DNA of 64,000 nt from Porpolomopsis calyptriformis. Taxonomy: Eukaryota; Basidiomycota; Agaricomycetes; Agaricales; Hygrophoraceae. The stretch is from NCBI GenBank assembly GCA_951640195.1, contig OX621172.1, forward strand, positions 372,001-436,000, written 5' to 3'. The notes beneath the pieces are model-generated. The model made no database searches and had not been told where the DNA came from. It worked only from the letters and a program-made list of their open reading frames with translations. Both the position numbers and the translations under genes were made by a program. Numbering within the stretch: the first letter of the stretch is position 1; each line of letters begins with the position of its first letter. Positions 11,877 through 21,927 of this stretch are shown in pieces.

Positions 11877-14363
11877 ATGCCTCCTAACACTTTGAAGCAA
11901 AGATTGGCCGCTCTATCTCTCGCATCGTCCTCACCCACTGCACCGTACACATCGGACGCACAGTTGCGATCACCTATTTCAGTGAACAAACGCAGGCCAC
12001 TGTTCACCACCCCTTGGAGCAAACGTCAGCCCAACAGGGGACTTAGTGAGGAGCAGCAAGCCCAAGATCGTGTCCAAGATGTAATGGGGAAAGTCGTTTT
12101 CCAAGCCGGTGTTGATTTTGAGTGAGTGCGCCCTTGGTATTTTCGATTTTGGGCTACATCAATACACTTTGTTCAGAACAAGACCTATGTGCGTTTCCTG
12201 TAGTATGCGAGCGCTGAATGATTTCTGAAGTGTACCAGGGTGGTTTTCAATGCCTCCGCGCTTCCGGACCCACGAGAAGTCTCATACGACCTCTTACTCG
12301 CGTGCGTCGAGTCATTACAAGTTTGGTTGGCTTTTATGTTTTGACATTTGCTCATCAGCTGCATCCTGTCGTATCTCAACCTATATGGTTTGGTCATCCT
12401 TCCCTGCAATCTATTCTAGCTTAATCATGATGTCCAGTTGAATCTGATTATACGGTCATCTTCTTCGCTGCAGGAGGCGGGTATACACCAGGGTGGAATT
12501 GGATATGGAAAGCTTACCGTAGCTTAAGTCGCTCATATCGAAAAAATCTTAAACGCCTGGTTTGTCACACATTTTACTTGCCTAATCCACATTACAACCC
12601 TTTCGACAGTATATTGTTCATTCGTCGTTTTTCTCCAAAAGTTGGTGACCTCTTCTATCATTGCCATATAACCTGATGTTCCTTCCAATGGTAGTGCTCT
12701 TCTCCCTTGCAGGAGCCGTCATTAGGTGTGTTCACTACTGATCCAAAGGATATTCGCCTTATTTCATGTCCGGTAGCCCGAAATTTTTTAGAAAATTGTT
12801 GTACACGAACACGCTTTCGGAGCTGGCCTGCCACGTTCCTTTAACGCAGATTGATATTCCTCCAGCTATTTACCAGTGGGTTCTTCGTGCATCACCATCT
12901 ATCTAGCTGAGCTGCTTGCAGAGAGAATCTGAAGCACGAAAAAGAGATCGTTATGCCTGTCCTCTCGCATTCAAATGTATTTGGTGTGCCTTTGGAAGAA
13001 TTGATGGGTTATGATGGCGAGAAGGGTGGTGTTCCCAGGGTCGTCAAAGACTGTATCCAGTTTCTGAGAGATAGAGGTTCTTTTCATGCCCAGCGTTCCA
13101 CGCTAGCCAACATCTTATGTTTATCTCTGTTAGGCTTGGAAGAAGAAGGTCTCTTCAGGCGTTCTCCTTCGACCATGTTGTTGAACCAAGCCAAGGAAGC
13201 TTACGACAGAGGTATTCCAGGACTTGCCTCCATTTTGTGTTCTGATCGATCATATGTCACAGGGCAAGTAATATCTCTAGAATCATTCGGAGATCCACAT
13301 ATAGCCGCTGTCTTGCTGAAGAAGTATCTTCGAGATTTGCCGGAACCGCTTTTCCCTGAAAATCTCTACCCAGTCATCCGTCGATGTCCACAACCCACCG
13401 ACGATGCGTCCGACATCTCAAGTATAATTTATATCAGGGATTCTATACTCACGGAATTAGCTCCGTGCGTATATATCTTGTTAAGCCAGATACTACGTAA
13501 GTCTCCGCTGCCCAAAGCAAAAAATCTTGATCTCTAACTTTGTTGTAAAAATCTCTCCGGCATCAATAGATCTCCTCCATGACGTATCATTACGTGCAGC
13601 CACTAATCTCATGGATGCCCACAACCTTGCTCTGATGTTGTGTCCCAATCTCATTTCTGGTTCAAATGGATTACGAGACGTTTCGATGTGCACCATTCCT
13701 GGTGGGCCCGTGATGTCGGAGCTCGCGTGTCCAACCCCACTCATTCGGAATGAAGGCAAAACTACATTGGGCATGGTGATCAAATTATGTATTCAGAGAT
13801 ATTACGAAGTTTTCGACGACGTTCGAGACCGTAGTGAAGCTGTTCCTCCACAACAGTCAGCTCTTGGAGAAAGTGCGGGTTCAGAGATCTCTTCTACGTC
13901 TGGAAGTCTGCATGAGATCGAGGAAGTCCAAAAAGATGACGACGACGATATTGACGATGCAGTCCTCGTGATGCCCATCGGTCCGGACCGTAACGCTGAG
14001 ACGTCTTCGCCTTCTCAGATTGCTTTGGAAACCTCGGCGATAACGTACAAGCCACGACAGCGGGGCGGGCGATCAAAGTCCGATGCGCGATCTATGCATA
14101 GTATTGTGGGCGAGAGCCGGAGTGCTCGTAGAAACAGCAATGGGATGGGTAGCCTGGTGTATCCCTCGATGAACAAGGCCAAGTCACTAATCAGCATAGA
14201 GCATGGTGGCGCGGGAGCAGCAGGACGAAAAGGTTCGATTTCAGTTGGTAGGGGGACCAAGAAGTCAAGCGGGGCAGGCGTGGAAGCTATTAGCATAACT
14301 GCCGAAGGGTTCTTTACCCCACCCAGCTCAGTACCTCCAGTACCTCCGCTCCCGAAAAGTTAA
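11877..14363 (+). CDS. CRAL-TRIO/BCH-domain RhoGAP (ARHGAP1/Ecm25-like), 12 exons
   Basis: Exons 11877-12121, 12177-12188, 12239-12301, 12359-12387, 12438-12559, 12610-12640, 12695-12725, 12777-12875, 12922-13076, 13134-13211, 13263-13496 and 13570-14363 join to 630 residues. Residues about 80-265 form a Sec14/BCH-like lipid or small-GTPase binding domain (VVFNASALPDPREVSYDLLL, SYLNLYVESDYTVIFFAAGG, WNWIWKAYRSLSRSYRKNLK). The RhoGAP domain follows (FGVPLEELMG, GVPRVVKDCIQFLRDRGLEE, EGLFRRSP with the catalytic Arg-finger position, VLLKKYLRDLPEPLFP, NLMDAHNLALMLCPNLI). It should stimulate GTP hydrolysis on a Rho/Cdc42-type GTPase. The Ser-rich tail of about 200 residues is unstructured. Exon 2 is a 12-nt microexon. 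The start is the first ATG, in a head-to-head arrangement with the TRIR-like gene. Confidence 0.85.
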
Positions 14364-15085
14364 AACGAGCTCGAGGCATGTTCTTTGTGTTTTCTTCTTC
14401 TTTGCTTTCTCGATGTATTTTTGAACTGGTTGATACCCGTACTAAACTTATTTAATCCGTTTTCAGTCCTATTTTATGCAAAACATTGTCAAACGTCTGC
14501 GCAATCTCACAAGGTAAGAAAATTGTATGAACATCACAGGAAATCGACGATCAATCATCCCACCAAAAACCTTATCGTTAATGCCATTCAATCAACGTGT
14601 CCGATGACGACAACAACAGGGCCCTCTGGGCACTGATCGAAACCATCGGATGCACACTCGCACTAAACTTTGCTCATCTCAGATGACGATGCGTCCTATT
14701 GGGGCTCATCTGTGAGCCGCAGAATGAATATTTCTGTTCAGAACAAGGTGGGGTTTGTTCATGATTTTTTAGGACTCTCGTCGACTCTTAAAGAGCTGGC
14801 CCTTCTGTGCCTGGTCGACCTGCATGTCCGAGAGTAAGGATAGGATACTTCTGTTGCAAGGTTAGTCCCTTGTACGTGCTACACAGACACTCAGAATTAA
14901 CTATAAGATGAGAGTTGGACAACCACAGCCACCCTCGACGACAGTCTGAATTCGTATTTGGGAAGGATTGCCGTAGGCACAGCCAGCACTGCTCGTCGAA
15001 TCTGTCGTGAGCCCTGAATTTTGCCATTTTGGGACACATGAATGACAAGACTGACAGGGCATCGCCTATAGGCGCTTACGAACCG
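14364..15085. other. Intergenic region after the RhoGAP gene
   Basis: About 720 bp. The 3' UTR of the RhoGAP gene is expected in the first part. No supported gene, tRNA or repeat was recognised in the rest. Confidence 0.5.
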
Positions 15086-15092
15086 TATATAA
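15086..15092 (+). promoter_or_regulatory. TATA box of the first secreted-protein gene
   Basis: TATATAA starts 43 bp upstream of the ATG at 15,129. The paralogue at 20,136 has a TATA element at a similar distance. Confidence 0.6.
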
Positions 15093-15128
15093 TGACTGGA
15101 TTTTCAGGTGCGCCTTCCTTTGTGCAAC

Positions 15129-16745
15129 ATGTTCAATGCGCCTTTGGTTTTGTCCTTGATAGCTGCCTCTGCGGTTGCAAATACTCGTGTCATCTCCTCG
15201 GAAGATCCTCGAATCAATCACCTTACCTATCTCAATACTACCCAGCATCTCAGCCGCCTCAGGTTCAGTCGTGTATTTCGTAATTTGGAACAGCGTCAAG
15301 TGTGCGTAGATCCTGGATACTCCCTCTGTCCAGGTTTTGAAACAAACTGTTGTCCTGACGGGTACGGCTGCTGCATCATTGATAACACTAGTGTCATTGG
15401 TGAGAACTCTCATCTTTCTTATTCCTTCCTGGTGGGTTGACTAAAGGGTTCACGCAGGCTGTTGTCCTGGAGGGCAAGTTTTGTTTCCTTCTTTTCCTTG
15501 GGATCCCCGCTTATCCTGAACTTATAGAACTCTTTGTGCTTTCGATGTGTTTCAGAATCTTGTATGCAATCCTGAAGGTAGCACAAGATCTCTCATGTCC
15601 TTGTCCGCATTGCTAACCATTGCATTTGGTCTTAATTGTTATCTACGAATAGGTAACACGATCACTGCTACAACTACCTCTGTGATTACCACCACGATCC
15701 CCCCTGTGATCACCACTACAACCACACCTACAGACACCGCCACACTTACAGACACCGCCACACTTACAGACACCACCACACCTATAGACACCACCACACC
15801 TACGGACACTACCACACCTACAGACACCAGCACGCCTATAGACACCAGCACATCTACAGACACTACAGACACCCCCCTGATCACTCCACCGCAAATCACG
15901 CCTGTCACGACTGATGCAACATCTTTCGCAACTACATTCACGCCTCCTACATTACAGCCAACTTCAACCTCGACCCCAGACGACTCAGGATCTTTATCCT
16001 CATTGTATCAATGTAATCCATGCGGACACAACCATTGCTCGTTTTCTGCAAATGTGAGTTCTTGGTACCGATGCATTCATGCCAATGAAAACTTTATTTC
16101 ACTTTGTTAGGACAATACGACCGACACGATGTTCAGTCTTCTCGTTGGAGTCCCTATTGAAAACTGTGAACCGGGAAGCGACTCACCCATCCAAAACACA
16201 ATTCAAGGATCAATTACTTTGACGGACACATGGAGCATAACCAGTGGTATTGGGTTGGATGTGGGGAAATTGCATCTCTCTGTAGAGGGTCTGTGGCAGG
16301 AGTCGAAACAGGTAACATGGGGACAATCTATCCAAATTACTGTTAATCCTGGTCAAATGGTAAGTTAGGTCCAATTTTAGCATCGGTGATGCTGAGATCT
16401 CACTGTATTACAGGGCGCCCTGGTCGCTAATATTCAATATAAGCAGACGAGTGGGACAATGGATTTTGGAAACGGGTGAGTTTCATTGTCCCAATGATTC
16501 GCTGATTAGGACAATTAATCTATCCATCTGGTAGTCAAGTCTTCCCATTGGTGTCAAACCAGCCCCAGCAGATTGTCAGTTATGGTTCCGAAATCGTCCC
16601 TTGTGGGAGCACATTCCCTGCCAATATATCGTCTCCATTCAACTGCACTTCGAATGGCCTAACTTGGCTGAAAGCGAATCCACTGTCGCCGGGATCTCTA
16701 ACGCCAGTGGTAGTGGTTATCGCCTTGCTGCTGGTATCTTTCTGA
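15129..16745 (+). CDS. Secreted Cys-rich, Thr-rich surface protein (paralogue 1), 7 exons
   Basis: Exons 15129-15399, 15458-15473, 15528-15577, 15653-16053, 16111-16359, 16414-16475 and 16535-16745 give 419 residues. The order is: signal peptide (MFNAPLVLSLIAASAVANT); a putative propeptide; an 8-10-Cys module (QVCVDPGYSLCPGFETNCCP, DGYGCC, GGCCPGGTLCAFD, LVCNPEG); a Thr/Asp/Pro repeat of about 70 residues, probably O-glycosylated; a possibly beta-rich domain (SITLTDTWSITSGIGLDVGK, VNPGQMGALVANIQYKQTSG); and a hydrophobic C-terminus (VVVVIALLLVSF) that fits a GPI signal or membrane tail. I do not recognise a named family. Exon 2 is 16 bp and the following intron uses a GC donor. An alternative GT site breaks the Cys pattern. 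The downstream paralogue at 20,136 has the same first three exons. Confidence 0.72.
15718..15880 (+). repeat. In-frame 18-bp tandem repeat encoding Thr-Pro/Leu-Thr-Asp-Thr units
   Basis: Degenerate 18-bp units of the type ACACCTACAGACACCACC occur about eight times and encode T-x-T-D-T-x. The tract makes the Thr-rich stalk of the surface protein. Such repeats usually vary in length between strains. Confidence 0.8.
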
Positions 16746-17201
16746 AGTTGATGAGTTGGCGGTTCTACTATGCTTTCCGCAAATGTTTTCAAATTGCATT
16801 CGTCTACTTGCTATCATTGGGTATAGAGATAGAACATTTTAATAATATACGAGCGACGCCAGTCGGAGGCAACATCTACAATATACTTTAAATTGAAATA
16901 TCCAGGCAGTTGGAAATCGAGTTGTATTGTGGTACATTCGAAAGACTGGCACAACACGTTTCGTGGATTCTGGGGCCAGCAGCCCCATCTTGAACTCCCA
17001 TTTGCCAGGACAATTTTTTTTTTCCAAAGCTTGCTGAGTTGCTGGGACTGCTGGACGGGTGCGCAGTAGCTCAAAAAAGAGGATAGACACGCACAGCTTT
17101 AGTCGCTTCTTAAGTCTCAATTTATCTGAGATGATTGTCGGGTCGAATAGACAACTCTAGATAGAATTCGAATCCGGATAGGGCGTATACATGTTGCATA
17201 A

Positions 17202-17286
17202 GATCAAACAGTGTCCACCAACTTCTTCTTCGATCTGTGTCGTGATCAAACAATGTCTGTCCAACTTCTTCTTCGATCTGTGTCGT
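17202..17286. repeat. Tandem duplication of about 42 bp (two units)
   Basis: Units 17,202-17,243 and 17,244-17,286 both begin GATCAAACA and end TTCTTCTTCGATCTGTGTCG. They differ by a few substitutions and one indel. Confidence 0.85.
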
Positions 17287-17288
17287 AA

Positions 17289-17336
17289 CAGTGTCAACAT
17301 GAAAACAAACCTCGTTGTGTTTTCATGTTGACACTG
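17289..17336. repeat. Perfect 19-bp inverted repeat (hairpin, 10-nt loop)
   Basis: CAGTGTCAACATGAAAACA at 17,289-17,307 has its exact reverse complement at 17,318-17,336. It directly follows the tandem repeat. No poly-T tract or gene end accompanies it, so a terminator role is not supported; it may be a MITE-like remnant. Confidence 0.85.
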
Positions 17337-18149
17337 CCACGCACCTAAGAAGGCATGCAAACAGCGTGGGTATCGTTCTGTACAAAAGGCCTGGTTCGTG
17401 TTAACCCGGTCAATGCGCCGGACGCCTCATTCCCGTGAATGATGCGAAACTCATGCAGCCCATTGTAGCCGCGATCTCGAGAGTCGACAACCAGCCAAAG
17501 GCCGGGACAGTTCATTAGCCCTTTTTCGATGTCAAAGACCTATCATCTTTGTAGCTCTGCCAGATGCCATTATTGGAGACGACTGTCGTATATGATGAGT
17601 GGGAGAATGTGAAAATTACAAGTTAAACTTACCTTGGACCCTCGCTTGTAGTATTCGGACTGTTCCGGTCGTCAATGGGTAGGTAAAGCCTAAATGAACG
17701 GGGGGATGCGACATACCCTCACCAAATGCGAGCACCACGAGGGAGTACCATAAGGGAGAATAGCTCCCTGGGCTAAGGTTGTTGAAGGAGAACCTTTGAT
17801 CCGATTAGAAAGGTATTTTCGACTGAAAAAGCAATCTAATACCTTATGGTGGTCAAGTTTTGTTGCTCCGGCCAGGAAGGCTGTATTCAGACAACTGTTT
17901 TTTTATTAGGGAACGAGATATACTGAAGAGATTTGTTATTGGCGTCTGAGAGGAAATAGACGCCGAATTCTGAATGAACAGTTAACGCAATAGTCTAGCT
18001 GATTTGGCGGTTGCCTACCTTGGAGACTTTGGTTGGAGTCACGACCATAAGTAAACAGTGGAGGGATCTTCGGTGCATCTTATATGTATTATACTACAAC
18101 CGCACCTGATTGAGATTTCAGAGCTAACCAGAATACAGAAATTCATAAA

Positions 18150-18983
18150 TCAAAGCTTGAGCGCCTTCACTTCCGCGGAAACTTTCTTTATTCGTTCCGA
18201 GCGTTCGTGCTGAGTCGGTATAGACTGGCAAATATGAAGGCATTTAATAAAGGAATAGCAGGATATGGAAGAACCAACTTGATGCAACCCTTCTGCCAAT
18301 GCGGAAGTCTTCTGGAAGATCTCCTCGAAATCTGGAGGCTGCGATAGGGCTACGTTGATTAAGTTAATGACTTTACGCAAAGGAAAGGCAGAAACTATGC
18401 ATACCATCAACGTCGACGTCCTCTGCTTCATTTTCTTCGATCGTGTTCACCGCTGCCTTTGAGTCAAGCTTCTCCTGTTGAGAGAAGTGGTTTTGGAATA
18501 TCGTCTCGATTTCCTGTGGTTTGTTCCGGCGCTTGTCGGCAATATCACGATCTGATTTCAATCGTTGATCGGACAACGACCAAACCGTTCTATCTAAAGC
18601 CTCGTCGAAGCCCTCCATGACTGAAAATCGACGAGAAGCAGAGTCAAAGACGGGGGACATGTTCGAACGCTGGGACCGACCTTCCTCATTCTCATCAAGT
18701 TCTTCAAAATTGCGTCCATTGACGCGGAGATTCGGCTGAGCGATGGCAAATGTGGATTCGATGAACTAGGACCAAGAGCTTGAGAAACAATACCGAATAG
18801 GTGAAAGACGAGAATGACTTTTCTCAAGTGGAACAACAAAGCGTCCTTTTCTTTGGTCAAACCACTGGAAGCGATCCTTGATTCAAGTTGCGACAGTGCG
18901 GCATCGGTGTACCGAGACTTGATTCTTTGCCAGTCTGTAAGCGTGTCTACGGAAATTCGAGTCGCATCTTCGCGCGCGTCCAT
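18150..18983 (-). CDS. Mis14/NSL1-like kinetochore (MIND complex) subunit, 5 exons
   Basis: Minus-strand exons 18983-18819, 18765-18681, 18620-18405, 18349-18279 and 18224-18150 join to 203 residues. The pattern fits fungal Mis14/Nsl1. The N-terminal helix is DTLTDWQRIKSRYTDAALSQ. Next comes FIESTFAIAQPNLRVNGRNF, then VMEGFDEALDRTVWSLSDQR and a heptad-rich region (DIADKRRNKPQEIETIFQNH). The C-terminus is SIPTQHERSERIKKVSAEVK. The MIND/Mis12 complex links the inner centromere to Ndc80. The family call rests on the PFDEALD-type motif and the coiled-coil layout. Another MIND subunit such as Nnf1 is a possible alternative. The ATG at 18,983 is the first of the frame. The gene sits between the two secreted-protein paralogues and is transcribed against them. 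Confidence 0.6.
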
Positions 18984-20083
18984 CGGTTGAACGATGTCAC
19001 AATGTCACGTATCAGGTGATGTGATATATATGTCACGTATTCGGGCAACCTCGGAACCAAGAAGTACCTTTGCTCGAACTGATCCTGGTGTTCCAAATGC
19101 ACCTTTATGCGTTGCGCAGTTTGAATTTCCCCGCAGAATTTTTTGGATACATGATTTCTTGTAGACAACTAAAGATCTCAGAGGATCCATACCAGCATAA
19201 ACTTGCATAGAGTGCTTTCGGAAAGCAATCGGATTGACAACTCCATCAACACTGGATCGTCTTTCAATCTCCGAATTTCGGACCTTGAAATGAAAAGCGT
19301 GGAAACGCAAACTTTACAACGACGCGAATAATTAAATTGCGTGTACACATATGTATCTTGTGAGCTAAGTAATCTATTCCTCTGAGATCTTTAGTTGTCT
19401 ACAAGAAATCATGTATCCACAAAATTCTGCAGGGAAATTCAAACTGCGCAACGCGCAAAACAATAAAGGTGCATTTGGAACACCATAGAGAAGTACCTTT
19501 GCTCGAAACTTCGTGCACTCACTGATCCTGTGGAGTCTTATTGTGCCAAGAGTACATTCCACGATAGGAATCAAAAATGATGGCTCTGGTACTGACATTT
19601 CTTCCATCTTTTTCGTGTTCCCACCAATGCCGTAGCCTTACCACATGATCAGCTCGCCTCCCTCAAATCTCTTGTTTCCTCATGCTTCTCAGAGTTCTTT
19701 ACCACAGCTTGAAGATGCTATGAAGGTTTATTGTTTGTCACACAGGAAATGAAGCATCAGGAAATGTCGTCCCACCGCATGGTGGCAGTGTGGCGGCAAT
19801 GTCTTGGCAAGATCGCGGTTCCGTGCTCGGGACTAGCGTCCCTCTTGGGCACTCCCTTCGCTGACCACAGAACCGTCGATTCGCTCCCAAAGCGCATGCT
19901 CTGGTCTCTCACAAGTTGAGACAGCCTTGGACATCCATTGACTCGGTGGTGTTTATTTTTATTTTTATTTTTATTTATCCCATCCATTAATCTGAAATGA
20001 CAGAAATTCAGGCACGGATGGTGTGACACTGCCAAGGCAGTTGCCTCAAGGCACCCCGTTTTAGTGCCCACGCCCACGTCCAC
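18984..20083. other. Intergenic region with inverted-repeat debris
   Basis: About 1.1 kb between the Mis14-like gene and the second secreted-protein gene. It holds the complex inverted/direct repeat at 19,061-19,533 and a short (TTTTA)n tract at about 19,950-19,976. Short minus-strand ORFs over the repeat have no family resemblance. Confidence 0.5.
19061..19533. repeat. Imperfect inverted repeat of about 100 bp plus a direct repeat
   Basis: 19,087-19,185 and 19,378-19,484 are near-perfect reverse complements (for example TTAGTTGTCTACAAGAAATC in the right arm). The right arm has one small insertion. A second segment, GAAGTACCTTTGCTCGAA, is present at 19,061 and at about 19,490 in direct orientation. 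The layout suggests a duplicated and partly inverted fragment or a degraded foldback element. Confidence 0.75.
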
Positions 20084-20091
20084 TATATATA
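20084..20091 (+). promoter_or_regulatory. TATA box of the second secreted-protein gene
   Basis: TATATATA starts 52 bp upstream of the ATG at 20,136, similar to the upstream paralogue. Confidence 0.6.
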
Positions 20092-20135
20092 CCCTGGTTC
20101 CGGACTTTTCAGGCGACTTCCTTTATCTGCCCAAC

Positions 20136-21022
20136 ATGTTCAGAGTGCCCCTTGTTCTGCTGTTGGTCACTGCTTTCGCAGTCGCAAACGTCCATCATGT
20201 TGTCTCGGAAGATCCACGGATGAACCATCATGCCTCTCTTAATGCCTCACTCACTGTCAATAACGTCAAACGGGGGTTCAGTCGCGCATTTCGTGATTTG
20301 TCAGCCCGTCAAACCTGCTCTACGCCTGGCTATGCCGCCTGCCAAGGTTTCGAAACAAACTGTTGTCCAGACGGGTACGGTTGTTGTGTCCTTGATAACG
20401 TCGAGGTCATCGGTGAGAGCGCTGGCCACATTCCTACCGTTTTTTTTTCTTTCTCACGATTGGCAAAATTATCCGTGCAGGCTGTTGTCCTCCAGCGCAA
20501 GTTTTCCCCCCTTCCTGTTTCAAATTTCCCCTCATCTGACCTGGTTGCCATTCCAGGACCCTCTGTGCATTGGACAACGCTAGCAACCTTATCTGCGACC
20601 CCGATAGTAGGCCGAATTCTTAACTCCACTAAATCGTTCGGTTGTTGATTTTTGGTTTTTACCAACTGCGATAGACTCTGGCGGCCCACCCCCTCCACCG
20701 CCCCCTCCACCGCCGCCTCCGCCGCCACCACCACCTCCGCCTCCTCCGCCCCCTCCTCCTCCGCCTCCTCCTCCCCCACCTCCTCCTCCCCCACCTCCGC
20801 CCCCTGCAACTACAGCTACACCTACGACCACGGCCGCCCCGTTCCCTACTGCAACGAGTAAGTTCGCCTACCTGCAATTACCATGATCTCAATGACTCAT
20901 TTTCCAACTTCGTAGTCCACGCTCCCACGAATGGCCAAGTTGGGCTGAAAGGAAATCAATTGTCATCGGGGCCCCTCGCTCCCGTATTGGCTTTAGTCGT
21001 CTTGCTGTTGATGGCTCTCTGA
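20136..21022 (+). CDS. Secreted Cys-rich protein with a 40-residue polyproline tract (paralogue 2), 5 exons
   Basis: Exons 20136-20412, 20481-20496, 20557-20606, 20675-20857 and 20916-21022 give 210 residues. The signal peptide (MFRVPLVLLLVTAFAVANVH), the propeptide-like region and the Cys module (QTCSTPGYAACQGFETNCCP, DGYGCC, GCCPPATLCALDN, LICDPD) align along their length with the protein at 15,129. Exons 2 and 3 have identical sizes (16 and 50 bp), and the same GC-AG intron follows exon 2. Exon 4 encodes exactly 40 consecutive prolines and a short Thr/Ala tail. The last exon ends in a hydrophobic anchor (VLALVVLLLMAL). The beta-rich domain of paralogue 1 is absent. It is probably a cell-wall or surface protein; the function is not recognised. 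Confidence 0.7.
20686..20805 (+). repeat. CCN repeat encoding 40 prolines
   Basis: Forty CCN codons in a row with mixed third bases, so it is not a simple trinucleotide slip. The opposite strand shows a spurious poly-Gly ORF. Confidence 0.9.
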
Positions 21023-21336
21023 GTGCGGCGATGTGCAATTTTTTTTTTTTACTTCTACTGTTCTGGACACTTCTGGGCACGAATCTCTTCTGGATTACGA
21101 ATTCCCATGTCTACCACCCTTTTTTCGTGGCTGCCATTGTAGTTGTATTATGTTTTTGTAACAACTCTCAGAAAGAGATTTGTAACAGTTGCCAATTCTT
21201 GACTTGGATCACCGTCATGTCATTCCTTTGGTAGTCAATATCATGATGGACTGAGCGCCTGTGTCCCATAAACACCAAGCATCATCAAAAACATCCTTCG
21301 GTGGCCCTTTGTCCTCCTCGTCATCATATGGCTTGA
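21023..21336. other. Short intergenic stretch
   Basis: About 310 bp between converging genes. It contains a T10 run and no supported feature. Confidence 0.45.
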
Positions 21337-21695
21337 CTATGACCGAAGCGCGGATGAAAATCCTGTTTCTTTCATAGCCCTGACGGAAACGAAAGGCATT
21401 GGGACCTCAAGATCCGGGAAGGCAGCTTTGGTGAGTGCAAACATTTTGCGACGGCGCTCGCGATCATAAGCACCAGCAACGGGGTCGGTGGTCGGCATAG
21501 ATGGGATGTGGTAGGCTTTCGGAGGACCCAGACTACCACCATCGCCATCCATCATGGGAACTACGAAGAGAGGGACACACTTATTAAGGGCTCAAGAGGA
21601 CGACCGAGAACTTACTTGGGCAGATCGCTTTGCGCTGCTCCTCTGTGTATGAGGGTGTCGATTTGGCGAATCGTGCCTCTCCCTGGATGGCAGCA
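21337..21695 (-). pseudogene. 3' end of a host gene cut by the Copia insertion
   Basis: Two minus-strand exons, 21695-21616 and 21560-21337, join across a GTAAGT...TAG intron. The reading is ...AAIQGEARFAKSTPSYTEEQ through GDGGSLGPPKAYHIPSMP to KETGFSSALRS and a TAG stop. The open frame runs straight into the Copia LTR at 21,696, so the 5' part of the gene has been separated by the insertion. It should lie beyond the right edge of the window. I do not recognise the family. The exon junction and clean coding frame argue that this was a real gene. Confidence 0.5.
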
Positions 21696-21920
21696 TGTAA
21701 AAGACGGGGATGTAATAGCACAGAGGGTGATTCGGGATCACCCTCGGGTTTTTGTACATACAGCACAGCCACGCGGCTGTGCGCTGGCACTAATCCGGTC
21801 CGTTATCCCGAGTAAGTTGGAATAAGCGTGATAGTACATAACTACATAATCTGAACAGGCTCTGAGCCAAGCACACTCCCGCTTCCAACCTATAGCCCTG
21901 TAAGGCTTGTTATTCCAACA
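21696..21920 (-). repeat. Copia 3' LTR (225 bp)
   Basis: On the minus strand it begins TGTTGGAATAACAAGCC directly after the polypurine tract GAGGGGGAG and ends in CTTTTACA. Positions 21,698-21,880 match 56,982-57,165. Confidence 0.85.
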
Positions 21921-21927
21921 CTCCCCC

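Larger units (their letters stand above)
16746..18149. other. Gene-poor region with a tandem repeat and a hairpin
   Basis: About 1.4 kb without a supported gene. It contains the 42/43-bp tandem duplication and the perfect inverted repeat listed separately. The rest (17,340-18,149) shows no coding pattern or known element that I recognise. Confidence 0.5.

Noticed and set aside
15639..15941. Minus-strand Val-rich repeat ORFs over the Thr repeat
   Set aside because: Shadow of the in-frame 18-bp repeat on the plus strand; no start context or family.
17155..17185. tRNA-like TTCGAATCC motif
   Set aside because: Flanking bases form no T-arm, acceptor or anticodon stem on either strand.
17289..17336. 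Hairpin as a transcription terminator
   Set aside because: Eukaryotic context, no gene end beside it and no T tract.
19005..19310. Minus-strand ORFs upstream of the Mis14-like gene
   Set aside because: They lie across the inverted repeat and resemble no family; the reading frame is likely chance.
20589..20831. Minus-strand poly-Gly ORF
   Set aside because: It is the exact complement of the 40 proline codons of the plus-strand gene, which has a signal peptide, splice sites and a paralogue.
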